DNA from: Peribacillus glennii
Lineage (GTDB): Bacteria; Bacillota; Bacilli; Bacillales; DSM-1321
Reading direction: 5' to 3'
Assembly (NCBI RefSeq): GCF_003429105.1
Contig: NZ_QVTD01000009.1
Span: 1-55,641 of the forward strand
Length of the DNA: 55,641 nucleotides
Part shown: positions 8,917-20,761 of the stretch, in pieces
Numbering within the stretch: the stretch's first letter is position 1
Layout: every line of letters starts with the position of its first letter
Notes under the pieces: generated by a model
What the model saw: the letters and a program-made list of their open reading frames with translations, nothing else
Told to the model about the DNA's origin: nothing
Database searches by the model: none
Program-made: the position numbers and the translations under genes

Positions 8917-8934
8917 TTCGACATTAGTCGACAA
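8917..8934 (-). promoter_or_regulatory. Second tandem Spo0A-box-like site
   Basis: On the - strand this reads TTGTCGAC-TAA-TGTCGAA: two Spo0A core motifs 10 bp apart in direct order, the same layout as the abrB site 200 bp away. No promoter is clearly associated with it. Confidence 0.5.
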
Positions 8935-8957
8935 TATCCTAAAAATATATGTCTATT

Positions 8958-8986
8958 GAAAAGAGCAACCATATGCTCTTTTTATT
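8958..8986 (+). terminator. Hairpin terminator (function unclear)
   Basis: AAAGAGCA with TGCTCTTT, followed by TTTTATT; A-rich sequence on the other side makes it usable on either strand. No gene precedes it on the + strand. Confidence 0.6.
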
Positions 8987-9094
8987 GTGTGTTACATCTA
9001 TTATAAACTAATTGGGAATCAGTCTCAATTAATTAGTTTACAGATAAATGGCAAAAGAACAGTTATCTATTTCCTTATGGGATATTCCTTCCTG

Positions 9095-9123
9095 TTGCAC
9101 ATTTTTTGATTTTTAGGTATATT
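9095..9123 (+). promoter_or_regulatory. Sigma-A promoter of the metS leader / small RNA
   Basis: TTGCAC (9095-9100), a 17-bp spacer and TATATT (9118-9123), with transcription expected from about 9130. Confidence 0.75.
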
Positions 9124-9129
9124 TTGTTG

Positions 9130-11319
<2,190 letters not shown>

Positions 11320-11327
11320 AGAATATG

Positions 11328-11368
11328 TGAGGAAGGGGGCTAATGCTGGTTGTATAGCCCTCTTTTTC
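11328..11368 (+). terminator. Intrinsic terminator after metS
   Basis: AGGGGGCTA pairs with TAGCCCTCT around a loop of about 13 nt, followed by TTTTTC. Confidence 0.8.
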
Positions 11369-11411
11369 ATCTGCTTCATATTCTACAATTAACCCCTCAT
11401 TGTGATAAATA

Positions 11412-11427
11412 TGTTTCACATGGAACA
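11412..11427. promoter_or_regulatory. parS-like Spo0J (ParB) binding site
   Basis: TGTTTCACATGGAACA reads TGTTCCATGTGAAACA on the other strand, which differs from the parS consensus TGTTNCACGTGAAACA at one position. B. subtilis has a parS site in this same metS neighbourhood at about 4 degrees. It would load Spo0J and SMC for origin segregation. Confidence 0.75.
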
Positions 11428-11678
11428 TGTTTCTATTCGAAAATTGTGTTAAGGAAGTTCTTTTTTAGGTTCGGTGTGAAGAGTTTTTTTTAGGAAAATT
11501 AAGCAAGATAATGAGGGAGCTCGAGGCAAATTGTTTTTCAAACTTATTTTGTCTTTGTAGAATAAAGGGAAATTTCCCCGAACAGCTTGATATATTCTCT
11601 GTAATATATTTGTTACATAATTGTGAAACATGAAAACTTCTATTTTGTAATACATTATTGCTAGAAAGGACGAAAACC

Positions 11679-12446
11679 ATGTTATTTGATACACATGTTC
11701 ATTTAAACGCGGAACAATTCGAGGATGATGTAGAAGAGGTGATTGAAAGGGCAAAGTCAGCAGGGGTTTCAAATGTCGTAGTGGTGGGCTTTGATCGGCT
11801 GACGATTCTCCGGGCCATGGAGCTAGTGGAACAATATGACTTCATGTACGCTAGCGTAGGATGGCATCCGGTAGACGCGATAGACATGACGGAGCAAGAT
11901 TTAAACTGGATTGAGGAGCTGGCAAGCCATCCGAAGGTAGTCGCAATCGGCGAAATGGGACTTGACTATCATTGGGATAAGTCTCCGAAAGAGATACAGA
12001 AGGATGTATTCCGAAAGCAAATCCGGCTGGCAAAGAAAGTAAAGCTGCCGATCATTATTCATAATCGGGAAGCAACTGCGGATATAGTAGAAATCCTTGA
12101 AGAGGAAAACGCCGCTGAAGTCGGAGGGATCATGCATTGCTTTAGCGGGAGTGCCGAAACGGCAAAAAAATGCGTGGAAATGAATTTCTACATTTCTCTT
12201 GGGGGACCGGTTACTTTTAAAAATGCCAAGAAACCGAAGGAAGTTGCGGCAGAGATCCCTCTCGACCGCCTATTAATCGAAACGGATTGTCCTTATCTTG
12301 CCCCTCATCCACACAGGGGAAAGAGAAATGAACCAGCGTATGTGAAACTCGTCGCAGAACAAATTGCAGAAATCAAAAACATAAGTTTGGAAGAAGTAGG
12401 AGAGGTAACAACCCGGAATGCAAGAAAATTATTCGGCATCAACTGA
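11679..12446 (+). CDS. tatD: TatD family metal-dependent deoxyribonuclease
   Basis: This 255-residue TIM-barrel metallohydrolase (YabD) carries metal ligands FDTHVHL near the N terminus, GEMGLDYH, HNREA, HCFSG and the late Asp in ETDCPYLAPHPHRG. TatD proteins have 3'-5' exonuclease activity linked to DNA repair and RNA quality control; the exact substrate here is inferred. The start at ATG 11679 lies behind AGAAAGGA. The frame is open to 11658, but those seven codons precede the ribosome binding site. Confidence 0.95.
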   Translation: MLFDTHVHLNAEQFEDDVEEVIERAKSAGVSNVVVVGFDRLTILRAMELVEQYDFMYASVGWHPVDAIDMTEQDLNWIEELASHPKVVAIGEMGLDYHWDKSPKEIQKDVFRKQIRLAKKVKLPIIIHNREATADIVEILEEENAAEVGGIMHCFSGSAETAKKCVEMNFYISLGGPVTFKNAKKPKEVAAEIPLDRLLIETDCPYLAPHPHRGKRNEPAYVKLVAEQIAEIKNISLEEVGEVTTRNARKLFGIN

Positions 12447-12470
12447 CAGTAAATGCTGTCGGTTTGCCGC
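12442..12470 (+). terminator. Weak hairpin at the end of tatD
   Basis: ACTGACAG pairs with CTGTCGGT and is followed by a short T-rich tail. It overlaps the tatD stop codon. The T run is poor. Confidence 0.4.
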
Positions 12471-12674
12471 AAAGCTTGTCCGAAGAAATCCTTTTTCTAA
12501 AAAGTTCTACAAATCTTCATCGTTTAATAGAATAACGTTGTCGAGAAGTCCCCCTTTTCAATCTGAGAGATTGTATGCATAATAAGAGATACTTTCCGGG
12601 GGCGAAAAGTGGATTGATTCACAGCTAAGTTGCAAGGTCTATATAATCACCGAGAGGAAGGAGGAGTTTTTTCA

Positions 12675-13865
12675 TTGTCAATAACTTTGAAAAACCTGAA
12701 TCCCATGTCTTTTGGGAAAAAGAGACTTACCATTGCCCTAAGCAGCACAGCAGCAGCTGCGGCAGCAATGGGATTGTTGTTCTATCAAGGGACGAAACAA
12801 ACGGTAGAGCTTGAATTAGATGGACAAAAGCAGGTAGTCAGGACGCATGCTACTACCATCGATGATATTTTTAAAGATTTAAAGATTCGCGTCAAATCTG
12901 AAGATTATCTGTATCCCTCGGGTAACAGCAAGGTGAAAGATAATCTTAAAGTGGTTTGGGAACCCTCGCGTGAAATCGGAATTGTGGAAAATGGGAAAGA
13001 AAAGAAAGTTATTTCTACAGCTGATAATGTCGGGGAACTTCTGAAGGAACAGAAGCTAACAGTTACCGCACATGATAAGGTAAGCCCTTCCCTTGATACA
13101 GTGCTTCATGACAAAACGAAAATCTCGATCGAGAAAGCTTTTCCGCTATCGCTGGTGGTAGGTGGATCGAAGAGGCAGGTCTGGTCAACTTCGACTACGG
13201 TCGCTGACTTTTTAAGACAACAAGGTGTGAAACTAAATAAATTAGACCGCGTTGAACCAGGATTGGGTGAAGACGTTAAAGCAGGGAAAGCCATAAACGT
13301 CATACGAGTTGAAAAGGTCACCGATGTAGTGGAAGAACCAGTGAACTACAAAGTAAAAACCAAAAAGGATTCCAGTTTAGCAAAAGGGAAAGAGAAACTC
13401 ATCCGTGCCGGTAAAAACGGGCTGGTCTCAAGGCAATATTCAGTTGTCAAAGAAAACGGCAAGGAAATAAAGCGACAGCTTCTTTCAGAAACAATGGTCA
13501 AACGCAAGGCGGATAAGGTGGTTGCTGTCGGGACGAACAGCTTAGTCACCCACGTTTCTGCTGCAGACCAAGGTGGTAGGGAATTATTCGTATCCTCGAC
13601 TGCTTATACAGCAGGATGTAACGGGTGCTCAGGAATAACGGCAACAGGCATCAACTTAAAGTCGAATCCGGGCGCAAAAGTCATTGCAGTTGACCCAAGG
13701 GTAATCCCGCTTGGTTCACGAGTGTTTGTGGAAGGGTATGGCTATGCGATTGCGGGTGATACAGGCGGCGCAATCAAAGGTCACAAAATTGACGTGTTTT
13801 TCCCTTCTAAATCCCAGGCTTACCGCTGGGGAAGAAAGCAGGTTAAAATAAGGGTCATGAATTAG
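12675..13865 (+). CDS. yabE: Cell-wall-binding protein YabE (DUF348, G5 and 3D domains)
   Basis: This 396-residue exported protein resembles resuscitation-promoting-factor-type wall proteins. In order it has a basic N terminus and hydrophobic segment (IALSSTAAAAAAMGLLF), three DUF348 repeats of about 55 residues, a G5 domain (VNYKVKTKKDSSLAKGKEK onward), and a C-terminal 3D domain with DTGGAIKGHKIDVFF, the three-aspartate lytic-transglycosylase-like fold. It probably remodels peptidoglycan. The start is taken as TTG 12675, 8 nt after AAGGAGGAG (12658-12666); ATG 12705 is possible. A longer frame from 12630 reads through the ribosome binding site. Confidence 0.92.
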   Translation: MSITLKNLNPMSFGKKRLTIALSSTAAAAAAMGLLFYQGTKQTVELELDGQKQVVRTHATTIDDIFKDLKIRVKSEDYLYPSGNSKVKDNLKVVWEPSREIGIVENGKEKKVISTADNVGELLKEQKLTVTAHDKVSPSLDTVLHDKTKISIEKAFPLSLVVGGSKRQVWSTSTTVADFLRQQGVKLNKLDRVEPGLGEDVKAGKAINVIRVEKVTDVVEEPVNYKVKTKKDSSLAKGKEKLIRAGKNGLVSRQYSVVKENGKEIKRQLLSETMVKRKADKVVAVGTNSLVTHVSAADQGGRELFVSSTAYTAGCNGCSGITATGINLKSNPGAKVIAVDPRVIPLGSRVFVEGYGYAIAGDTGGAIKGHKIDVFFPSKSQAYRWGRKQVKIRVMN

Positions 13866-14021
13866 TACAATGAAGCGCAGGGGATGGTTTTATATCCTCT
13901 GCCTTTTTGCGTTATAATGGAAAGAGCAGATTGGGATGGAACATCGTCTAAAAATCCTTCACGCCTTGTGGAAAATTCAAGGCCACCACATCCTGATGAA
14001 GCTGATGAAGCGGAGGAAATT

Positions 14022-15471
<1,450 letters not shown>

Positions 15472-15780
15472 TTTAAGCTGTAAAGATAGGCGTGCGACAG
15501 ACTTCCAGCAGGGGAGCTGCTTTGGCCGGTTCATTGCACGAAGGAGAGCATAGCTTTTCGAGGATGTGGTCAAGTGATGTTTGCGGACAGGACGTGGCAG
15601 GTGTTAGTCGATGTCCTTTAATACAGGGCGCTTGCACTTTTCTTAAATACAGGAAATAGGAACATGTATACGTGGTTCTCTTGGGGCACTCACCAATTCA
15701 ATGATGGCTGCATAGCCTATCAGGAATCATTATTTTCTGGAGCAGGCGAAATGAATGCATCTTGTATAGAGGGTGACTCC
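15472..15780. other. ksgA-yabG intergenic region
   Basis: It contains the sigma-K-type promoter at 15691-15719. The first 200 nt hold no recognisable gene or strong terminator. Confidence 0.55.
15691..15719 (+). promoter_or_regulatory. Sigma-K-type promoter of yabG
   Basis: CACC (15691-15694), 16 bp, then CATAGCCTA (15711-15719), matching the sigma-K -10 CATAnnnTA exactly and the mACm -35. It excludes the upstream in-frame start at 15664. Confidence 0.75.
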
Positions 15781-16659
15781 ATGAGTTTACAAGTGAACGA
15801 TGTTGTTGCACGAAAATCTTACGGTTGTGATGTTTTATTCCGGATTATCGATGTCGGTATCAACCGGGGGGAACGAGAAGCAGTATTGTATGGAGAGGAT
15901 TTCCGCTTGATCGCAGATGCCCCATTCGAAGATCTGGTCCTTATCAATGAGGAAGAAAGAAGCCACCGCCAAAGGACGGATGAAGCTCTTCAAAAACAAT
16001 CGTATCTTCTGTTTTCCCAGGAGAAGGAATTATTACGGCAAAAAAGTGAATATTTATCAAGCAATGGTTACAGATACAGCGGAGAGTATTTTCAAATTCC
16101 GGGCAGGGTGCTGCATGTGGACGGGGATCCTTCTTACTTAAGGAAATGCCTTGACCTTTATGCAAAAATCGGGATTCCCGTAAAAGGCATTTATTGCAAT
16201 GAGAAAGAAATGCCTGACCGGATAAGTTCACTTCTGGACCTTTACCGGCCTGATATTTTAGTAATCACAGGACATGACGCATATACGAAATCAAAAGGGA
16301 AAAAAACGGATCTGGATGCATACAGGCATTCCAGGGAGTTTGGCCAAACAGTCGTGGAGGCAAGGAAAAAAATCCCGAACCTCGACCAATTGATTATTTT
16401 TGCCGGGGCCTGCCAGTCACACTTTGAATCACTTATCCAGGCAGGGGCGAATTTTGCCAGCTCCCCTCAAAGGGTTAACATTCATGCATTGGATCCTGTC
16501 TATATTGTCGCGAAAATCAGCTTTACACCGTTCCGGGAGTATATACATGTCTGGGACGTCCTGAGAAATACATTGACCGGAGAAAAAGGATTGGGCGGTG
16601 TTGACACAAAAGGGGTTCTCCGTACCGGCTTGCCTTATAATATGCCGAATGACGAGTAA
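15781..16659 (+). CDS. yabG: Sporulation-specific protease YabG
   Basis: This 292-residue peptidase (family U57) processes spore coat proteins in the mother cell, for example SafA and SpoIVA in B. subtilis. The N-terminal part begins MSLQVNDVVARKSYGCDVLF. The core holds DILVITGHDAYTK, FAGACQSHFESLIQAGANFASSP and VNIHALDPVYIVAKI, nearly identical to the B. subtilis protein. The start is ATG 15781 behind GAGGGTG; the open frame upstream to 15664 lies before the sigma-K promoter. A terminator follows. Confidence 0.96.
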   Translation: MSLQVNDVVARKSYGCDVLFRIIDVGINRGEREAVLYGEDFRLIADAPFEDLVLINEEERSHRQRTDEALQKQSYLLFSQEKELLRQKSEYLSSNGYRYSGEYFQIPGRVLHVDGDPSYLRKCLDLYAKIGIPVKGIYCNEKEMPDRISSLLDLYRPDILVITGHDAYTKSKGKKTDLDAYRHSREFGQTVVEARKKIPNLDQLIIFAGACQSHFESLIQAGANFASSPQRVNIHALDPVYIVAKISFTPFREYIHVWDVLRNTLTGEKGLGGVDTKGVLRTGLPYNMPNDE

Positions 16660-16697
16660 AGGCTGCACGTACATCAATGCAGCCTCTGTTTTTTATA
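16660..16697 (+). terminator. Intrinsic terminator after yabG
   Basis: GGCTGCA pairs with TGCAGCC around a 10-nt loop; tctgttttttat follows. Confidence 0.8.
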
Positions 16698-16889
16698 GAA
16701 TTAATGCAAGATATGACAGGAAAATACATATTTTTTCATGAACCGACCATACTAAGGTTACCTTCAGGTGAGTGGTGCGGCTCTAAAGAGCAGGTTCCCA
16801 TTTGGAAATCCGCATCTTGATTGAAAAATGGCATTGAGTCATTTCCCAATAAATATTACATGTTCGGCATAATTTGCGTTAAAAAACCA

Positions 16890-16919
16890 TTGACAAACAA
16901 ATTTAAGAGTTGATATAAT
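16890..16919 (+). promoter_or_regulatory. Sigma-A promoter 1 of veg
   Basis: TTGACA (16890-16895), an 18-bp spacer and a perfect TATAAT (16914-16919). Confidence 0.85.
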
Positions 16920-16931
16920 TTAGTATTTTGT

Positions 16932-16961
16932 TTGACTTTAGTTTGAAGTTTGTGATATACT
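16932..16961 (+). promoter_or_regulatory. Sigma-A promoter 2 of veg
   Basis: TTGACT (16932-16937), an 18-bp spacer and TATACT (16956-16961). Tandem strong promoters are typical of veg in B. subtilis. Confidence 0.85.
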
Positions 16962-16983
16962 ACACTCAGTGAGGTGGACCGAA

Positions 16984-17235
16984 ATGCCAAAAACTTTAGC
17001 TGATATTAAAAAAGCGCTTGATTCCAATTTAGGAAATCGGTTGCTTTTAAAAGCGAACGGCGGAAGAAGAAAAACGGTTGAACGTTTTGGGACGTTAGCA
17101 GAAACTTATCCGTCTGTATTTGTGATTGAGCTCGACCAGGATGAGAATGCATTTGAGAGAGTCTCATACAGCTATGCTGATGTATTAACGGAAACCGTAC
17201 AATTAACATTCTTGAATAAACAGCAGGAGATGTAA
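16984..17235 (+). CDS. veg: Biofilm formation stimulator Veg
   Basis: This 83-residue small basic protein is closely related to B. subtilis Veg (86 residues), which stimulates biofilm matrix genes, probably through the SinR pathway. Conserved segments are [24 protein letters not shown] and [20 protein letters not shown]. The start is ATG 16984, 6 nt after GAGGTGG; the ATG-less extension to 16969 is excluded. Two strong promoters and a strong terminator make it a short, highly expressed monocistronic unit. Confidence 0.96.
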   Translation: MPKTLADIKKALDSNLGNRLLLKANGGRRKTVERFGTLAETYPSVFVIELDQDENAFERVSYSYADVLTETVQLTFLNKQQEM

Positions 17236-17244
17236 GTCTTTGTG

Positions 17245-17273
17245 GGCAGCAAACTTTGTTTGCTGCCTTTTAA
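17245..17273 (+). terminator. Intrinsic terminator after veg
   Basis: GGCAGCAAAC pairs with GTTTGCTGCC (10 bp, 3-nt loop), followed by TTTT. Confidence 0.93.
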
Positions 17274-17412
17274 ATTGGACAAAAAAGGAAAGCGACGACT
17301 GCACTGCCTGAAAACGGCGGGATTGTATACATCCGAAAAAATCTTCTCATGAAAAGCCTAAACTGGCAAAACCTATTCTTGTCACAGCATCCCGAAAAGG
17401 AGTTGTTCGCAT

Positions 17413-17589
17413 TTGGGCAGAAGAAGGGGCGTTATGTCAGAACGATTTAAAGAAGAACTGGCAAAAGAACTTGGCTTTTACGATGTAGTCCAAAAAGAAG
17501 GCTGGGGCGGCATACGGGCACGGGATGCCGGAAATTTGGTGAAGCTTGCGATTGAAAAGGCTCAAGGCCAGATGATGGGCAAAGGGTGA
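17413..17589 (+). CDS. sspF: Small acid-soluble spore protein SspF (alpha/beta type-related)
   Basis: This 58-residue protein is translated from TTG 17413, 10 nt after AAAAGGAG. The reading begins [18 protein letters not shown] and continues [29 protein letters not shown]. This is the DNA-binding SASP signature and closely matches B. subtilis SspF (61 residues). It binds and protects forespore DNA. An internal ATG at 17434 is less likely because MGRRRGV is conserved. Position between veg and ispE is as in B. subtilis. No clear sigma-G promoter was identified. Confidence 0.95.
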   Translation: MGRRRGVMSERFKEELAKELGFYDVVQKEGWGGIRARDAGNLVKLAIEKAQGQMMGKG

Positions 17590-17853
17590 CGGCCGTGTTT
17601 CTGCGAACTTTCTTTCAAATAGAACTACTGCTTATGCTGGACACAAAGGATTAAATCAGGCTGGGTTCCTTCTGGTCTCCTTGACATGGGGATCATAAGA
17701 GGGATTCCGGCCGCTTTTTCTTTCAGGGAATTAGCCCATTCCTGAAAATTGAGCTTGCTTACATTGAAAATAACCATACAAAACATTTAGAATGGATTCA
17801 TGTATGATAAAATAGGACAAGAACTTTGTAGAACGTTAAAGTAGGTGGAAATA

Positions 17854-18723
17854 TTGAAGCTTATGGAGAAAGCACCGGCTAAAATCAATTTAGCCCTTGA
17901 TGTGCTCTTTAAGCGGCCTGACGGGTATCATGAAGTGGAAATGGTCATGACCACCGTGGATCTGGCAGACAGAATAGAATTGACGGAAATCAGAGACGGA
18001 GAGATCCGCATAATATCCCATAACCGCTTTGTTCCGGATGATAGCCGAAACCTGGCTTACCAAGCCGCGTCTTTATTAAAAGACCGTTATAACATAAATA
18101 AAGGTGTATCCATCGCCATCGAAAAAAATATCCCGGTTGCGGCGGGTCTTGCCGGAGGAAGCAGTGACGCAGCGGCGACGTTAAGGGGCCTCAACCGGCT
18201 TTGGGATCTTGGTTTATCGCTGGACGAGCTTGCGGTGCTCGGTGCGGAAATCGGATCGGATGTATCATTTTGTGTATACGGCGGTACAGCATTAGCGAAA
18301 GGGAGGGGCGAAAAAATAACACACCTGTCCACACCGCCCAAGTGCTGGGTTATTCTTGCCAAGCCGACAATAGGTGTCTCGACTGCAGATGTTTATAAAC
18401 GGCTTAAACTTCAGAATGCCGGCCATCCGGATGTGAAAGAGATGCTGTCCGCGATTGAAGGCCATGATTACAGCCGGTTATGCAGTAATTTGGGGAATAT
18501 TCTGGAGCAGGTCACCTTGCCCTTATATCCGGAAGTTGCCAATATCAAAGAACAAATGAAGACGTTTGGCGCCGATGCCGTATTGATGAGCGGTAGCGGC
18601 CCCACCGTATTTGGATTGGTAGAGCACGATTCTAGAATGCAGCGGATTTATAACGGGCTTAGGGGTTTTTGCCACCAGGTGTATGCGGTTAGAATGCTTG
18701 GGGACCGAAATATCCTTGAATAA
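17854..18723 (+). CDS. ispE: 4-diphosphocytidyl-2-C-methyl-D-erythritol kinase
   Basis: This 289-residue GHMP kinase of the MEP isoprenoid pathway phosphorylates CDP-ME. It has [13 protein letters not shown] at the N terminus, the ATP-binding glycine-rich [14 protein letters not shown] (about 95-107) and a C-terminal [12 protein letters not shown] motif. The start is TTG 17854 ([13 protein letters not shown]) behind GTAGGTGG, which gives exactly the B. subtilis length; ATG 17863 is a shorter alternative. Its stop codon overlaps the purR promoter. Confidence 0.97.
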   Translation: MKLMEKAPAKINLALDVLFKRPDGYHEVEMVMTTVDLADRIELTEIRDGEIRIISHNRFVPDDSRNLAYQAASLLKDRYNINKGVSIAIEKNIPVAAGLAGGSSDAAATLRGLNRLWDLGLSLDELAVLGAEIGSDVSFCVYGGTALAKGRGEKITHLSTPPKCWVILAKPTIGVSTADVYKRLKLQNAGHPDVKEMLSAIEGHDYSRLCSNLGNILEQVTLPLYPEVANIKEQMKTFGADAVLMSGSGPTVFGLVEHDSRMQRIYNGLRGFCHQVYAVRMLGDRNILE

Positions 18724-18744
18724 TACGTACATTAATGATATATT
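18716..18744 (+). promoter_or_regulatory. Sigma-A promoter of purR
   Basis: TTGAAT (18716-18721), a 17-bp spacer and TATATT (18739-18744). The -35 overlaps the end of ispE. Confidence 0.75.
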
Positions 18745-18751
18745 ATCTTTA

Positions 18752-18764
18752 AATATTCGGAAAT
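18752..18764 (-). promoter_or_regulatory. PurBox upstream of purR
   Basis: On the - strand, ATTTCCGAATATT matches the PurBox AWWWCCGAACWWT at 12 of 13 positions. It lies just after the purR transcription start, which suggests autoregulation by PurR, as known in B. subtilis. Confidence 0.65.
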
Positions 18765-18783
18765 TGATGGCAGGAGGTGCACC

Positions 18784-19614
18784 ATGAAGTTTCGCCGCAG
18801 CGAGAGGCTAGTAGATATGACAAACTTTTTATTGGAACATCCGGGCCAACTCGTGTCACTCACCTTTTTTTCTGAAAGATACAGCTCGGCCAAATCTTCC
18901 ATAAGTGAAGACTTATCCATTATAAAAGAAACATTTGAGACCCGTGGAATCGGATCGCTTCATACGGTACCGGGTGCAGCTGGGGGTGTCAGGTATGTGG
19001 TCGGCATCCCGCGGGAAGAAGCCTTCAGCTTTATTGATGAAATGTGCGGGATCATTGCGAGCCCAGAAAGGCTTCTACCTGGAGGATATCTCTATATGAC
19101 GGATATACTCGGCCAACCGCAGATTGTTAATAAAGTGGGCAGGATCATTGCGGCAGCTTTTTCAGAAAAAAAAGTTGATGTAATCATGACAATGGCCACC
19201 AAAGGGATTCCGCTTGCCTATGCGGTTGCGAACTATTTAAATGTCCCTGTCGTGATTGTCCGGCGCGACAATAAGGTGACGGAAGGGTCGACTGTCTCCA
19301 TTAACTATGTATCGGGATCTTCAAAGCGGATTCAGACCATGGTGTTATCCAAACGGAGCCTTGCAGAAGGTTCGAATGTACTTATTGTGGATGACTTTAT
19401 GAAAGCTGGCGGAACGATAAACGGAATGGTAAGCCTGTTGGAGGAATTTAATGCCTCCGTTGCCGGTATTTCCGTCCTGGTAGAATCAGAAAGGTCAGAA
19501 GAACGTTTGGTAGACAATTATCTTTCCTTGATCACCCTATCAGGTGTTGATGAGAAGGACAAAAAAATTAATGTAAGCCGTGGAAACTATTTTTTTAAAA
19601 CAAGCTTGAAGTGA
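18784..19614 (+). CDS. purR: Pur operon repressor
   Basis: This 276-residue repressor controls purine synthesis and salvage genes and is released by PRPP. The N-terminal winged helix (about 1-74) begins MKFRRSERLVDMTNFLLEHP. The C-terminal phosphoribosyltransferase-like domain holds the PRPP-binding motif LIVDDFMKAGGTI (200-212) and the flexible loop SVNYVSGSSKRIQTM. GGAGGTG lies 6 nt before ATG 18784. A PurBox in its own leader suggests autorepression. ridA and spoVG follow in the conserved order. Confidence 0.97.
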   Translation: MKFRRSERLVDMTNFLLEHPGQLVSLTFFSERYSSAKSSISEDLSIIKETFETRGIGSLHTVPGAAGGVRYVVGIPREEAFSFIDEMCGIIASPERLLPGGYLYMTDILGQPQIVNKVGRIIAAAFSEKKVDVIMTMATKGIPLAYAVANYLNVPVVIVRRDNKVTEGSTVSINYVSGSSKRIQTMVLSKRSLAEGSNVLIVDDFMKAGGTINGMVSLLEEFNASVAGISVLVESERSEERLVDNYLSLITLSGVDEKDKKINVSRGNYFFKTSLK

Positions 19615-19646
19615 CCGCGGTAAAATAATAAGGAGGGCTAATATTT

Positions 19647-20021
19647 ATGAAAGTTGTACATACAAACAACGCTCCGGCAGCGATAGGTCCGTATTCCCAA
19701 GGAATCATCGTAAACAATTTGTTTTATAGTTCCGGCCAAATCCCGTTAACAGCTGAAGGTGCCCTGGTTGACGGAAATGTTGAAGCTCAGACACATCAAG
19801 TGTTTAAAAACCTGAAGGCAGTCCTGGAAGAAGCTGGCGCATCCTTGGAAACTGTAGTGAAAACAACTGTTTTTATAAAAAATATGGACGACTTTTCCGC
19901 AATAAATGAAGTCTATGGACAATATTTTTCAGAACATAAACCCGCCAGATCCACGGTAGAGGTTGCACGTCTTCCAAAAGATGCGTTGGTTGAAATTGAA
20001 GTTGTAGCGCTTGTGAAATAA
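19647..20021 (+). CDS. ridA: 2-iminobutanoate/2-iminopropanoate deaminase RidA (YabJ)
   Basis: This 124-residue YjgF/YER057c/UK114 family enzyme hydrolyses reactive enamine and imine intermediates formed by PLP enzymes. It shows AIGPYSQG, the conserved Arg in [13 protein letters not shown] and the closing EIEVVAL. AAGGAGG precedes ATG 19647. In B. subtilis YabJ is also linked to purine repression, consistent with its place behind purR. The terminator hairpin begins inside its last codons. Confidence 0.96.
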   Translation: MKVVHTNNAPAAIGPYSQGIIVNNLFYSSGQIPLTAEGALVDGNVEAQTHQVFKNLKAVLEEAGASLETVVKTTVFIKNMDDFSAINEVYGQYFSEHKPARSTVEVARLPKDALVEIEVVALVK

Positions 20022-20040
20022 TCACGAGTGCTTTTTTTTA
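20007..20040 (+). terminator. Intrinsic terminator overlapping the ridA stop
   Basis: gcgcttgtga pairs with tcacgagtgc (two G-U pairs) around a 5-nt loop containing the stop codon, followed by eight T. Confidence 0.85.
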
Positions 20041-20135
20041 GCTAACGGTTCCGATGCCTAAAACAATGTGTTGTTCATAGAAAAATCAAATTAGAAAAAT
20101 TCGTCCCAATTTTTTAAAATTTTTTACATTTGTTA

Positions 20136-20165
20136 GAAGGAATACACAAGGTGATTGTTGAATAT
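20136..20165 (+). promoter_or_regulatory. Sigma-H promoter of spoVG
   Basis: GAAGGAATA (20136-20144), 12 bp, then GTTGAATAT (20157-20165). This fits RnAGGAwWW-N12-RnnGAATww at all positions. The very AT-rich stretch before it (20110-20130) resembles the AbrB-bound upstream region of B. subtilis spoVG. Confidence 0.85.
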
Positions 20166-20207
20166 GTAGTTTAAGGTTTTATTACGCTAGGAAAGGTGGT
20201 GAATGAA

Positions 20208-20501
20208 ATGGAAGTGACTGACGTAAGATTACGCCGCGTAACTACGGATGGCCGCATGAGAGCGATTGCCTCCATTACATTGGATAATGAATTTGTTGTT
20301 CACGATATTCGTGTAATTGATGGCAATAACGGTTTATTCGTCGCTATGCCGAGCAAACGTACTCCGGATGGAGAATTCCGTGATATTGCTCATCCTATCA
20401 ATTCTTCTACACGCGGGAAAATCCAGGAAGCCGTATTGGCTGAATACCATCGTTTAGGAGAATTAGAAGTAGTAGAACTAGAAGAAGCTGGAGCTTCCTA
20501 A
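20208..20501 (+). CDS. spoVG: Septation regulator / RNA-binding protein SpoVG
   Basis: This 97-residue protein is highly conserved across Firmicutes: [33 protein letters not shown] and [14 protein letters not shown]. It influences asymmetric septation and sporulation timing and binds nucleic acids in several species. The start is ATG 20208, 8 nt after AAAGGTGG; GTG codons at 20196 and 20199 lie inside the ribosome binding site. A sigma-H promoter upstream and a terminator downstream make it monocistronic. Confidence 0.97.
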   Translation: MEVTDVRLRRVTTDGRMRAIASITLDNEFVVHDIRVIDGNNGLFVAMPSKRTPDGEFRDIAHPINSSTRGKIQEAVLAEYHRLGELEVVELEEAGAS

Positions 20502-20521
20502 TCATTACAAGATTTGGCATC

Positions 20522-20556
20522 AAGAGCCTACTTCCTGAGTAAGGCTCTTTTTATTG
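20522..20556 (+). terminator. Intrinsic terminator after spoVG
   Basis: AAGAGCCTACTT pairs with AGTAAGGCTCTT, followed by TTTATT. Confidence 0.9.
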
Positions 20557-20696
20557 ATACTGATTCTTCTTTTTATTGGTATGATTCTTTCCCCTTTTTA
20601 CCCTCCAACTAAACTTTTTCCACCTCTTTTTTATCTACAATCGTAAGGAATCCTTTGTGCATGCCCTGAGAAATATTTGTACTTTCTTCCGTTCCC

Positions 20697-20724
20697 TTGA
20701 AAATCGGCCAGTTTTGCTATAATA
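20697..20724 (+). promoter_or_regulatory. Sigma-A promoter of glmU
   Basis: TTGAAA (20697-20702), a 16-bp spacer and TATAAT (20719-20724), with TGC just before the -10 (extended). Confidence 0.85.
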
Positions 20725-20761
20725 TCTTTAATGGATAAAAAGGTGAAAATGGAGGCCTGTG

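Larger units (their letters stand above)
11320..11678. other. metS-tatD intergenic region
   Basis: It contains the metS terminator and a parS-like palindrome (11412-11427). The remainder is AT-rich, with no gene seen and no strong promoter identified for tatD. Confidence 0.6.

Noticed and set aside
13884..14021. N-terminal extension of RNase M5
   Set aside because: Not conserved and without ribosome binding site; ATG 14022 has GGAGG at proper distance and gives the usual length.
15664..15780. N-terminal extension of YabG
   Set aside because: The sigma-K promoter lies inside it, and the first residues do not match the family.
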